Notes: generated from the sequence alone by a model not told the origin. Positions 54,805 through 63,208 are shown, counted from the stretch's first letter. The stretch is 64,000 nt of DNA from Gemmatimonadaceae bacterium (GCA_020852815.1 JADZAN010000028.1:62001-126000), one strand, 5' to 3'. A program made the numbers and translations.

Positions 54805-56270
54805 CAGAAGAGCCCCACCTTCCCCTTCACCGAGGCAATGAGTTTCTGCGGATCGTAGCCCACGCCCTGCCGGAAGACCAACTCGACGTTGCGCACGTCG
54901 CCGATGCGCGCCGACGGGTCGCCGTTGATCACGACGAGATCGGCCTGCTTGCCGACGGTGAGGGAGCCGGTGAGTGCGGCACGCCCAAGGTAGGTGGCGC
55001 CATTGAGCGTCCCGACCTTGATGGCCTCCACCGGTGAGAAGCCCGCCTCGACCAGGAGTTCGAGCGCACGCTGGTTGGAGTAGCCGGCAACCACCCCACC
55101 GCCACCGGTGGGGTCCGTGCCCACGACGAGCAGCCCGCCGGCGCGCGCGAAGGCGACCTCCATCGCCATCCCCTTGGGGAGGGCAGTGGCGTAGATGCTG
55201 CGCGGGGCCTTGGCCAGGTTGGCCTGCATCTGCTCGAACTGCTCGCGCAGCTGCGGCGTGAGGACGTCGATCCCCGGCGGCATGGGACGGTTGGGGGCGA
55301 AGGTCTCGAAGACGGTCATCGTCGAGGTGATCGCCACCTTCCGCTTCACCAGCTCGGCCACCAGCGCGGTGAACTCGGGCGAGGTGGGCTCCAGCGCCAT
55401 GAGCGACGGGATCCCGCCCTGCCGCGGGCACTCATCCGGCTTCTTGTCGGCGACGAAGTCGGTCGAGGCGAGGAAGCCGTGTTCGAGGTCGTCGATGCCT
55501 AACGCCGCGGCCTCGCGGTAGGTGACCGAGCACAGGTGCCCGGTGACCTTCATCCCGCGCTTGTGCGCCTCGGCGATGGCGGCGCCCAGGACGTCGCGGC
55601 GAATCTGCATGTAGGCCTTGAACGACGTCGCCCCCTGGTCGGCCCACCAGTTCACGAAGCGGCGTGCCTCGTTGGGCGTCTCGAGCGATCGCATCTGCCC
55701 AAAGGGATTGGCGCCATTCAGATAGGGCGCGGTGGCGTCGATCCACGGCCCCGGCTTGTCGCCGCGGGCGATGGCGCGCGCGATGTTCAGCTCACCGTAG
55801 CCGTTCATGTTGCCGCCGGTGCGCATCGACGTGACGCCGCCCGCCAGGTAGAGGCGCGAGAACGACTCGGTCACGTTGCCGTACACCCCGGGACCGGTGG
55901 GATAGAACAGGTGCTCGTGCACCATCACCAGCCCCGGGATGACCGACTTCCCTGTCATGTCGCGCACCAGCGCCCCGCTGGGGATGGGGGTCGAGGCGCT
56001 GGCCCCGAGCGCGACGATCTTCCCATCGCGGATGACGAGCGTCTGAGCGTCGCGCGCCGGCGCACCGGTGCCATCGATCACGCGCACGTTGGTTAGGGCG
56101 AGGAGCGACGTGTCGACGGCGACGTACTGGCGCGTGTTGGCGGAGAGCGTTGGGCGCTGGGCGAGTGCCACGCCGGCAGGAGCACACGGCATGACTGCGG
56201 CCAGCGTGAGCGGCGCGATCAGCGCGCGCAGGGCAAAGGGCGATTGGGAGCGCGAGGTGATTCGAGGCAT
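54804..56270 (-). CDS. Secreted amidohydrolase, imidazolonepropionase/prolidase-like
   Basis: A 488-residue exported amidohydrolase, signal peptide ending near VALAQ. The entry strand is LALTNVRVIDGTGAPARDAQTLVIRDGKI, the first metal motif VIPGLVMVHEHLFY (HxH), then MKVTGHLC and DLEHGF for further His ligands. GTDPTGGGG holds the catalytic Asp, and the C-terminal end is GSLTVGKQADLVVINGDP. It probably hydrolyses a cyclic amide or dipeptide. Its stop overlaps the start of the phosphatase-superfamily gene. Upstream is a 13-bp tandem repeat array. Confidence 0.88.
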   Translation of the reverse strand: MPRITSRSQSPFALRALIAPLTLAAVMPCAPAGVALAQRPTLSANTRQYVAVDTSLLALTNVRVIDGTGAPARDAQTLVIRDGKIVALGASASTPIPSGALVRDMTGKSVIPGLVMVHEHLFYPTGPGVYGNVTESFSRLYLAGGVTSMRTGGNMNGYGELNIARAIARGDKPGPWIDATAPYLNGANPFGQMRSLETPNEARRFVNWWADQGATSFKAYMQIRRDVLGAAIAEAHKRGMKVTGHLCSVTYREAAALGIDDLEHGFLASTDFVADKKPDECPRQGGIPSLMALEPTSPEFTALVAELVKRKVAITSTMTVFETFAPNRPMPPGIDVLTPQLREQFEQMQANLAKAPRSIYATALPKGMAMEVAFARAGGLLVVGTDPTGGGGVVAGYSNQRALELLVEAGFSPVEAIKVGTLNGATYLGRAALTGSLTVGKQADLVVINGDPSARIGDVRNVELVFRQGVGYDPQKLIASVKGKVGLF

Positions 56271-56341
56271 GAGGGGATGCGTGGGGGACGGTGCGAGCGC
56301 ACGCGAGACGTTATCGCTCCCCCACGGTCACGGTCAAACCC

Positions 56342-56443
56342 GGCGCGCAACTACCGCGCGCGACTGCGGCGCGCACCTACCGCGCGCACCTACCGCGCGC
56401 ACCTACCGCGCGCACCTGCCGCGCGCGACTGCGGCGCGCACGG
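56342..56443. repeat. Tandem 13-bp repeat, unit ACCTACCGCGCGC
   Basis: About seven units. The core is three exact copies of ACCTACCGCGCGC followed by ACCTGCCGCGCGC, flanked by variants such as GACTGCGGCGCGC that occur on both sides. It fills the gap between the amidohydrolase gene and the DUF3568 lipoprotein gene. The GCGCGC blocks are self-complementary, so the array can form hairpins or slip. There are no unique spacers. Confidence 0.92.
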
Positions 56444-56464
56444 GTCGCGCCCCTCCGCCGATCG

Positions 56465-56860
56465 CTACCTGGCCAGCATCCCGTTCAGGATCGTCTTGGC
56501 GAGTTCCTTGTCGTAGTCGACGGCGTTCTTCCTGGCGATGACTTCGACCTTCGTCGTGGCCTCTGTGTCGCGCTCGAGCTCGACCGTCACATCCTGCTCG
56601 CCCTTCTTCCCCAGCAGGCGGCGCTTGCGGCCGTTGTCCTCGATGCTGCGCCCGGTCTCGGCGACGCCGTTCTGGCCGAACGAGGTGACCGCGCGATCGA
56701 ACACCTGGTCCACGGTCCCCCCAACTTCGGACGAGGCACCGCGGTTGGTGTACGCGATGGCGCCGGCGGCGCCCGCCCCCGCGGCCGCGAGAAAGCAGCC
56801 GCTGAGGGCGATAGGTGTGCTGGCCAGGACGAGTCGAAGGGCGATGAGGCGGGGACGCAT
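56465..56860 (-). CDS. DUF3568-type small lipoprotein
   Basis: A 131-residue lipoprotein: basic start MRPRLIALRL, lipobox L-S-G-C, then FLAAAGAGAAGAIAYTNRGA, a glycine-zipper-like hydrophobic stretch common in DUF3568. The rest has RSIEDNGRKRRLLGKKGEQDVTVELERD and KTILNGMLAR at the end, a small alpha/beta fold. The start at 56858-56860 has GGAG seven bases upstream. Function unknown, outer envelope expected. Confidence 0.8.
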   Translation of the reverse strand: MRPRLIALRLVLASTPIALSGCFLAAAGAGAAGAIAYTNRGASSEVGGTVDQVFDRAVTSFGQNGVAETGRSIEDNGRKRRLLGKKGEQDVTVELERDTEATTKVEVIARKNAVDYDKELAKTILNGMLAR

Positions 56861-56976
56861 ACACGGCTCCATGGGTGAGGGGTTCCCCTTCGACATACCC
56901 CATGGCCGCATGGGCGTGCCCGGTTGGCGAGGCGTTAGGCGGCCCCGGCCATTGGAGCCCGGCTCGGCACCGCGAG

Positions 56977-58434
56977 CTACGGTGCGTCCAGGTGCAGGGC
57001 GAGGGTCGAGAGCCGCAGCGGACCCAGCGTGGACGCCAGCGTGAGCCGGAACCGATCGGCGCGCGCGGTTTCGAGGTGCGCTAACCATGTGTAGCCGATG
57101 GTGGTGCCACGCGCGGCCTCGCGCCAGCGGCCATCCTCCTGGAGCGACAGCGACCAGCGTTCCACCACCTGCCCCAGGGCGATCGGTTCCTGCAATCGCA
57201 ACACGTTGCATCTCACGGGACGAGGGAGGACGAGTTCGATCGTCGCCTCGGTCGCGCCGTCGGGGGCGGTCCACCAGCGTGCGCCATCGCCGCTCACGAC
57301 GGCGCCGGCGTCATGCCCCCCGGCGCGCACCTGCCCGCCGCGTGCGAGGTCGCGCGAGAGCATGGCGCGCCGCCGCGCCCCAAACGCGGCCAGCGCGCGT
57401 GCATCCGCCGAGTGCAAGAGCCCGTCGCGCGTGGGCGGAAGGTTGAGCAGGAGCTTGCTGTTGCGCCCCACCGACGTGAAGTAGAGTTCCATCAGGTTGT
57501 CGGCGGAGCGAACCTTGTCGTCCTCGGCGGGGTGCCAGAACCATCCGGGGCGAATGGAGACGTCGGTCTCGCCGGGGCGCCAGACGCTGCCATGGGGATC
57601 GCCGCGCTGCAGCAACTCGCCGACGCCCGGCGCATCGTAGCCCGCATAGGGGACGCTCGCCGGGTCGATCGTGCTCCAGCACGTCTCGCCGGCGACCCCC
57701 TTCTCGTTGCCGATCCAGCGCACGTCGGGGCCGGCATCGGAGAACATGACGGCGCCGGGTTGCAGCCGGCGGACCAGGGCGTGAATGCGCGGCCAATCAT
57801 AGGCCTGGCGCTTCCCGTTGGGTCCCTCGCCATTGGCGCCATCGAACCAGACTTCGGCCACCGGCCCGTACTGCGTGAGGAGTTCCTCCAACTGTGCGCA
57901 GTAGAAGTCCATGTAGCCCGCCCCGCTCCCGTAGCTGGGCTCGTGCCGGTCCCACGGCGAGAGATAGACTCCGAGCTTGAGGCCATCGGCGCGGCAGGCG
58001 TCGGCCACCTCGCGCACCACATCGCCCTTCCCGTCGCGCCACGGCGACGATGCAACCGAGTGGTTGGTGCGCCTGGACGGCCAGAGGCAGAAGCCGTCGT
58101 GGTGCTTGGCGGTGAGGATCAGCGACCCGAAGCCCGCCTCGCGCGCCACGCGGGTCCAGGCGCGCGCGTCGAAGCGCGACGGGTTGAAGATCGACGGCGA
58201 TTCCGTGCCGTCGCCCCACTCCTTGTCGGTGAAGGTGTTGACCGTGAAGTGGGTGAAGAGGGAGAGCTCCTCGCGCTGCCAGGCGAGCTGCGCCGGTGTG
58301 GGGACCGGACGGGCGGCGCGCGACGCGGCGCCGACAGGCGCAACGCGCGCACGAGCGCCACGGTGCAGGGCCCCGGTGCCAAGCGCGGCCGCGCCCGCGG
58401 CACCCGCGGTGATGAGGAAGTCGCGCCGATCCAT
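56977..58434 (-). CDS. Tat-exported GH29 alpha-L-fucosidase
   Basis: A 485-residue glycoside hydrolase. A twin-arginine signal (MDRRDFLITAGAAGAAALG) begins it. The GH29 domain has LSLFTHFTVNTFTDKEWGDG, LILTAKHHDGFCLWPS, LKLGVYLSPWDRH and VAEVWFDGANGEG, where Asp is the nucleophile. FTSVGRNSKLLLNLPPTRDG ends the core, and the last 120 residues look like a beta-sandwich (ATIELVLPRPVRCNVLRLQEPI), as found with carbohydrate-binding modules. It should release fucose from glycans or plant polymers. Ten bases separate it from the upstream Gfo/Idh/MocA gene, so they are likely co-transcribed. Confidence 0.92.
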   Translation of the reverse strand: MDRRDFLITAGAAGAAALGTGALHRGARARVAPVGAASRAARPVPTPAQLAWQREELSLFTHFTVNTFTDKEWGDGTESPSIFNPSRFDARAWTRVAREAGFGSLILTAKHHDGFCLWPSRRTNHSVASSPWRDGKGDVVREVADACRADGLKLGVYLSPWDRHEPSYGSGAGYMDFYCAQLEELLTQYGPVAEVWFDGANGEGPNGKRQAYDWPRIHALVRRLQPGAVMFSDAGPDVRWIGNEKGVAGETCWSTIDPASVPYAGYDAPGVGELLQRGDPHGSVWRPGETDVSIRPGWFWHPAEDDKVRSADNLMELYFTSVGRNSKLLLNLPPTRDGLLHSADARALAAFGARRRAMLSRDLARGGQVRAGGHDAGAVVSGDGARWWTAPDGATEATIELVLPRPVRCNVLRLQEPIALGQVVERWSLSLQEDGRWREAARGTTIGYTWLAHLETARADRFRLTLASTLGPLRLSTLALHLDAP

Positions 58435-58444
58435 CCGTGCGCCC

Positions 58445-59689
58445 CTACCCTTCCGCCGCCGGGTTCCACGCCCCGCGCGCCACCGCGGGGACAAACGCGT
58501 CGATGCCGCGCGGCGGGAAGGCGAGCGTGCGCCCCATCTCCGCGCTCTGGTACGCCGCCATGAGGATGCGCACCACGTCGATGCCGTCGTCGAAGGTGAG
58601 GCGCGGCTTCTCCTTTCCCAGGAAGGCGCGCACGAAGTGGCGGTTCTCGTCGGTGTAGCCATAGGCGTGGTACTCCTGCGGCACCACCGGCATGACCCCC
58701 TGCTCGGCGTTCTGCTTCTCCACCAGGTCCTCGCCCGCCTTTCCCGTCACCTGGCGCGAGAAGAAGAGCTGCAACCCGCTGTCGAGCGACGACCACTTCA
58801 TGGAGTACTCGGGGCCCAGCAGCTCGGCCGACAGCCGCAATCCGGCGCCGACGAACGACCACGACGTGCTGGCCTCGCCAATCACGCGATGCCCGTCGGC
58901 GGTCTCGAACTCGATGGTCATCGAGGCGAAGTCCTCGGACGGGGTGTTGCGATAGTCGACCGCCTTGCCGAAAGTCTGCTTGAGGTGCCTGGCGTACGGC
59001 GGGCGGCTCCACTTGAGCGAGGCGATGTGCGCGGTGATGCGCACCGGCTGCACGGTGCGGTACGACTCGCCCGGCTTGGTGAGGAGGTGCCGCACGACGA
59101 GCGCCGAGTGGCACATCATGTCGTTGAGGACCCCGCCCCCTTGCAGCTTCCCCTGCCAGAACCACGGTGTATGCGGTCCGCTGTGCTCTTCGGCGGCACG
59201 CGCGAGGTAGGGGCGCCCGGTGGTGGCGGCGCCGCGCGCCCAGAGCAGCGCATGCCCGGCCGACACGTGCGGCGCGAAGATCTGGTCCTCGAGATAGCCG
59301 TGCATGAGCCCGACCGACTCGACCAGCGCCTTCACCCGCTTGGCCTCGGCCACATTGCGCGCCAGCGGTTTTTCGCAGGCAATCCCCTTGAGCGTCCCTT
59401 TCCCGCGGGCGATGGCGTCGACGATTTCCTCGACGTTCTCGATGCGCGCGTGGTTGGGGCCGCAGAGCCAGATGGCGTCGATGGCCGGGTCGGCGACCAT
59501 GGCCGCAATGCTCTTGTAGGGGCGGGCGGCGCCGACGTCGAGCTCACGGGCCAGCGACGCGGCGCTGGCGGCGCTGCGATGGTTGGGGCTCCACACGCCG
59601 AGGACATCGGCGTCACGCACACCGCGCCATCCTTGGATGTGGAAGCGCGTGATGAAGCCGGAGCCTACGAAAGCCACGCCGAGGGACAT
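58445..59689 (-). CDS. Cytoplasmic Gfo/Idh/MocA-family oxidoreductase
   Basis: A 414-residue NAD(P)-dependent oxidoreductase. The start MSLGVAFVGSGFITRFHIQGW gives the Rossmann motif at once, so there is no signal peptide. Later come IDAIWLCGPNHARIENVEEIV and GIACEKPLARNVAEAKRV (catalytic Lys), then GGGVLNDMMCHSALVVRHLL with the active-site His. Next to the GH29 gene it may oxidise fucose or a related sugar. CGTCTTCT octamers lie just before the ATG in place of a ribosome binding site, and further upstream is a very C-rich tract. A longer frame upstream would encode a Pro/Ser run from these repeats and is unlikely to be used. Confidence 0.9.
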   Translation of the reverse strand: MSLGVAFVGSGFITRFHIQGWRGVRDADVLGVWSPNHRSAASAASLARELDVGAARPYKSIAAMVADPAIDAIWLCGPNHARIENVEEIVDAIARGKGTLKGIACEKPLARNVAEAKRVKALVESVGLMHGYLEDQIFAPHVSAGHALLWARGAATTGRPYLARAAEEHSGPHTPWFWQGKLQGGGVLNDMMCHSALVVRHLLTKPGESYRTVQPVRITAHIASLKWSRPPYARHLKQTFGKAVDYRNTPSEDFASMTIEFETADGHRVIGEASTSWSFVGAGLRLSAELLGPEYSMKWSSLDSGLQLFFSRQVTGKAGEDLVEKQNAEQGVMPVVPQEYHAYGYTDENRHFVRAFLGKEKPRLTFDDGIDVVRILMAAYQSAEMGRTLAFPPRGIDAFVPAVARGAWNPAAEG

Positions 59690-59692
59690 GAG

Positions 59693-59724
59693 AGAAGACG
59701 GGAAGACGAGAAGACGAGAAGACG
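59693..59724. repeat. Tandem octamer CGTCTTCT (minus strand), four copies, directly before an ATG
   Basis: Four eight-base units, three exact AGAAGACG (the complement of CGTCTTCT) and one GGAAGACG, sit three bases before the ATG of the second Gfo/Idh/MocA gene. Unit, phase and position match the array at 50521-50560 on the other strand. Confidence 0.95.
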
Positions 59725-59725
59725 A

Positions 59726-59755
59726 GGGGGGCGGGGGGGGGCGGGAGGTTGGGGG
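59726..59755 (+). other. G-quadruplex-prone tract (C-rich on the transcribed sense)
   Basis: Runs of 6, 9, 3 and 5 G residues separated by one to five bases fit the usual quadruplex pattern on the plus strand. The minus-strand transcript here would be a C-rich leader leading into the octamer array of the Gfo/Idh/MocA gene. The tract lies between that gene and the PP2C stop codon. Confidence 0.75.
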
Positions 59756-59759
59756 AGTG

Positions 59760-60671
59760 CTATGGGGTGGCGGTGGGGGTGGTGCGGCGGATGGCTCGGC
59801 CGACGAGGATCGTGATGTTGTCGCGGCCGCCGCCATCGAGGGCGTCCTGCAGCAGCGCGTTGCACGCCTCGCGCGCCGAGGTCATGGCGAGGAGGCGATC
59901 GCGGATGCGCTCGTCGCTCACATGGCGGGTGAGGCCGTCGCTGCACAGCAGGTGCACCATCCCCCACTCGTTCTGTACACCGGTCACCACCGGCGTCGAT
60001 TGCTCGCCACCGATCGCGCTGGCCAGCACGTTGGAGAAGCGTGCGATCTTCTGGTCGGTGCGGGTCAGCACGCCCATGTCGATGAGTTCCTGCGCGATGG
60101 TCTGGTCGCGCGTGACCTGCGTGAGGACGCCGTCGCGCATGAAGTAGTAGCGCGAATCGCCCACCTGCAGCAGGTAGATTCGGGGCCAGACGCCCAGATA
60201 GAGCGTGAGCGTCGTCGCCATCCCCTTGCGCCCGGGAAGCGCAGCGCTGCGTGCGTTGAGCTCCTCGTGTACGCGCAACGCCGCCGCTTCCAGCGTGCGG
60301 CGGAAGGTCTCATCGTCGCCGGCATCGGCGGTGTAGAAGCACTGGGCACTGTCGCTCACATAGCGCGAGACGGCGTCGAGTGCGAAGCGCGACGCTTCCT
60401 CGCCGGCCATTCCGCCACCGACGCCATCGGCAACCATTGCCAGGAAGGCGAGGCGATCCGTTTCGCGCGTCGTCCCGCTGGTTTCGGGGAGCGACGTGAG
60501 GTGCACGCGCATCTGGCGGTGCAGCGAGGCCACCAGGAAGTGATCCTGGTTCTCCGGGCGCACCTTGCCGGGGTGCGTGAGGCCAAAGACGTCGATCTCG
60601 TCGTCGCGCGGCTTGCGGACGACGCCGAGTTCGATGGCGTGCTCCTCACTGGTCGCCATGGCCGTCTCCAT
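59760..60671 (-). CDS. PP2C-family serine/threonine protein phosphatase
   Basis: A 303-residue metal-dependent protein phosphatase, likely reversing a Hanks-type Ser/Thr kinase that is not in this window. Motifs in order: FGLTHPGKVRPENQDHF, LAFLAMVADGVGGGMAGEEAS (metal Asp), KGMATTLTLYLG, IYLLQVGDSRYYFMRDG, HLLCSDGLTRHVSDE and GGGRDNITILVGR (late Asp). All metal ligands appear present. The domain fills the whole protein; there is no membrane segment. Start either at 60671 or four codons later. The 18-base gap to the upstream serine hydrolase suggests one transcript. Confidence 0.92.
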   Translation of the reverse strand: METAMATSEEHAIELGVVRKPRDDEIDVFGLTHPGKVRPENQDHFLVASLHRQMRVHLTSLPETSGTTRETDRLAFLAMVADGVGGGMAGEEASRFALDAVSRYVSDSAQCFYTADAGDDETFRRTLEAAALRVHEELNARSAALPGRKGMATTLTLYLGVWPRIYLLQVGDSRYYFMRDGVLTQVTRDQTIAQELIDMGVLTRTDQKIARFSNVLASAIGGEQSTPVVTGVQNEWGMVHLLCSDGLTRHVSDERIRDRLLAMTSAREACNALLQDALDGGGRDNITILVGRAIRRTTPTATP

Positions 60672-60689
60672 TGGTTGGCGCGGGGCGCA

Positions 60690-62102
60690 CTACGGGCTGG
60701 TCCCCACCAGCGCCTGGTACACCAGCGTGGGGAAGCGATCCCGGATGTCGGTACGGTTGGGAATCTGCTGCACCATGAAGACGACGACCAGCTTCTCCTT
60801 GGGGTCGACGCGATAGGACGAGCCGTAGGCTCCGCCCCAGCCGTACGTCCCCTGTGCGCTGAGGCCATTCGCGCCGAAAGCATCGGTCGTCTCGAAGCCG
60901 AGTCCGAAGCCGAGTCCAGCGGAGGAATGCAGGGTGCCAACGAGATTCGTCGTCATGAGCTGGACCGTGCGTGGGGCGAGGATGCGTACACCGTCCAGTT
61001 CGCCGCCGTTGAGGAGCATTTGCAGGAAGCGGGCGTAGTCGCGCGCGGTGGAGACGAGCCCAGCGCCACCGGCAAACGAGCGCCGCGGTCCGTCGACGTA
61101 GTGTCCCTGGCCGCGGGCGCCATCGGCGGCGCGCACCACGGTCCCGTCGCCGCCGCTGCCGTAGACCGCGGTGAGGCGGTTGCGCTTGGCCGCCGGGACG
61201 TAGAAGAAGGTGTCGGTCATGCCTAACGGGGCGGTGATGCGGTCGGCGATGTAGGCGTCGAGCGCCATCCCCGACGCCTTCTCCACCACGCACCCCAGGA
61301 TGTCGGTGTTGTAGCCGTAGACCCACGCCTCACCCGGCTGGGCCACGAAGGGGAGCGACGCCAGGCGCTCCATCGTCTCGCAGACCGGCTCGTCCTTGTC
61401 GGCGGTGTACCAGCCGAAGCCGGCGGCGGGGCCCAGGCCACGCGCTTCGTACAGTTTGGCCACGTGCGACTCGGTCCCGTAGGAGATCCCGGCCGTATGC
61501 GTGAGGAGGTCGCGGATGGTGATGGCGCGCCTGGCGGGGACAATTGCCACGCCGGTGTCAACCTTGACGGCGACCGTGGTGCGCGCGTAGGCGGGGAGGT
61601 AGCGCGACACCGGGTCGCTGAGGGCAATCTTCCCTTCCTCGACGAGGGTCATGATCGCCACGCTGGTGATGGCCTTGCTCTGCGAGGCGATGCGGAAGAG
61701 CGCGTCGGGGGTCATGCGGCGCCCCGCCTCCATGTCGCCCCACCCCACCGCCTTCTCGTACGCCACGCGCCCGTTGCGCAGCACGAGCGCCACCGCGCCC
61801 GCAACCTTGTGCTCGTCGACAAACGACTGCAGGAAGCGATCGATGCGCGCCAGGCGCTCGGCCGAGAAGCCGTTGCTTCCCTTTGCGGCTGCCGGTTGTG
61901 CGGGACGCCAGAACGGACGCGTCGCTTCTCCCTTGGCCGTGGACGCCGACTGCGCGGTTGCCGGTCGCGCCAGGAGCGGCGCGAGCGCCGACGCCAAGGC
62001 AAGGAATGCCGCAGCGTGGCGTGCGGCGCCGGCGCATCGCCGCGCGGAGGCGCCAGGTGCAACGTTGGCCATCGGGTGCGAGCGCGAATGGGGCGATGAC
62101 AT
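60690..62102 (-). CDS. Secreted beta-lactamase-fold serine hydrolase (class C / esterase group)
   Basis: A 470-residue exported hydrolase with a signal peptide ending near ATAQS. The SxxK motif is SQSK at 140-143, with the nucleophilic Ser. YGYNTD supplies the YxN motif, and a late GWGGAYGSSYRVD replaces the KTG/HxG box. Such proteins include esterases, D-aminopeptidases and PBP-like enzymes; true beta-lactamase activity is not implied. It is flanked by PP2C and TesB genes on the same strand. A second ATG ten codons in is also possible. Confidence 0.88.
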   Translation of the reverse strand: MSSPHSRSHPMANVAPGASARRCAGAARHAAAFLALASALAPLLARPATAQSASTAKGEATRPFWRPAQPAAAKGSNGFSAERLARIDRFLQSFVDEHKVAGAVALVLRNGRVAYEKAVGWGDMEAGRRMTPDALFRIASQSKAITSVAIMTLVEEGKIALSDPVSRYLPAYARTTVAVKVDTGVAIVPARRAITIRDLLTHTAGISYGTESHVAKLYEARGLGPAAGFGWYTADKDEPVCETMERLASLPFVAQPGEAWVYGYNTDILGCVVEKASGMALDAYIADRITAPLGMTDTFFYVPAAKRNRLTAVYGSGGDGTVVRAADGARGQGHYVDGPRRSFAGGAGLVSTARDYARFLQMLLNGGELDGVRILAPRTVQLMTTNLVGTLHSSAGLGFGLGFETTDAFGANGLSAQGTYGWGGAYGSSYRVDPKEKLVVVFMVQQIPNRTDIRDRFPTLVYQALVGTSP

Positions 62103-62135
62103 GGCGAACCGGTGCGTGTACGGGTGGGAGGCGCG

Positions 62136-63005
62136 TTATCCCTTGGGGGCGCGAATGCGGATGAGCCCTTCCTGCGCGACCGACGCCACGAGGACTCCGC
62201 CTTGCGTGTAGATCGAGCCACGCACGAAGCCGCGCGCCCCCGCGGCAGCCGGCGAGTCCATCACATACAGCATCCACTCGTCGGTGCGGAAGGGGCGGTG
62301 CATCCACACCGAATGATCCAGCGAGGCGATCTGCAACGATCGCGACCGGAAGGCGACGCCGTGCGGACCGAGCGCCGTGGGGAGAAGCCCGTAGTCCGAC
62401 GCATAGGCGAGGACGGCCTGATGGATGATCTGGTCGTCGGGGAGCCTGCCAATCACGCGGAACCAGACCTGTCGCGACGCCGGCCGCACCTCGGCATCGA
62501 ACGGGTCGTTGGGGGTCACGGGGCGAAAGTCGATCGGGCGGTCCTGCGTGAGCACCGGGCGCAGCGACTCCGGGATGCGGTCCGCCATCTCGCGGATGAG
62601 CGAGAGTTCCGGCGCCAACTCGTCGGGCGCTACCACTTCGGGCATCGGCTGCTGGTGTTCCATCCCCGGTTCATCCACATGGAACGAGACCGAGAGATTG
62701 AAGATCGCCTGCCCGTGCTGGATGGCGGTCACGCGCCGCGTGGTGAACGAGTTGCCGTCGCGCAGGCGGTCGACGAAGTAGACGATCGGCGCGGCCAGGT
62801 CGCCGGGGAGGATGAAGTAGCCGTGTACCGAGTGCGCCTCGCGCTCTCCCTCGACGGTGCGCCGCGCGGCGACGAGTGCCTGGGCAAACACCTGCCCGCC
62901 AAAGACGCGTCCCGTCCCCAGGTTGCGATTGCGTCCGCGATAGATGTTGACCTCGAGCGGTTCGAGGTCGAGCAGGGCCAGCAGTTCTTCGGTCGCGGAT
63001 GACAT
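62136..63005 (-). CDS. tesB: Acyl-CoA thioesterase II
   Basis: A 289-residue double-hotdog thioesterase that hydrolyses medium and long acyl-CoA in the cytoplasm. Family features: LLDLEPLEVNIYRGRNRNLG near the start, GRVFGGQVFAQALVAA, HSVHGYFILPGDLAAPIVYFVDRLRDGNSFTTRRV in the first hotdog. ASDYGLLPTAL and ASLDHSVWMHRPFRTDEWMLY (catalytic Asp) are in the second, and YTQGGVLVASVAQEGLIR at the end has the catalytic Gln. The length matches E. coli TesB. The ATG at 63003-63005 is chosen because it aligns with TesB starts; the longer frame adds about 100 unlike residues. Confidence 0.94.
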   Translation of the reverse strand: MSSATEELLALLDLEPLEVNIYRGRNRNLGTGRVFGGQVFAQALVAARRTVEGEREAHSVHGYFILPGDLAAPIVYFVDRLRDGNSFTTRRVTAIQHGQAIFNLSVSFHVDEPGMEHQQPMPEVVAPDELAPELSLIREMADRIPESLRPVLTQDRPIDFRPVTPNDPFDAEVRPASRQVWFRVIGRLPDDQIIHQAVLAYASDYGLLPTALGPHGVAFRSRSLQIASLDHSVWMHRPFRTDEWMLYVMDSPAAAGARGFVRGSIYTQGGVLVASVAQEGLIRIRAPKG

Positions 63006-63208
63006 GGCGAGGCGTGAGGATTTCGGGGAGGTCGATGGCGAACATACCGACCGCCCCCGCTCGCGCGCCACGCCCCGTGCGAGCCAGCCGGCGCACACTG
63101 GGAGGTCGTCGGTGGCGAGCGCCTGTGCGGTGTCTGTCCGCGCGTGGGAACCGCAGTCTATCCCCCGGAGTAAGGGTTTAGATTGCGACGCCGAAACTTG
63201 AGGAAGCC

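Noticed and set aside
53644-55431. 595-codon version of the phosphatase-superfamily gene
   Set aside because: The extra N-terminal 200 residues lie inside the amidohydrolase gene in another frame. The signal peptide and TGATG overlap support the shorter start.
56342-56443. Possible CRISPR array
   Set aside because: Units are only 13 bp and directly adjacent, with no unique spacers.
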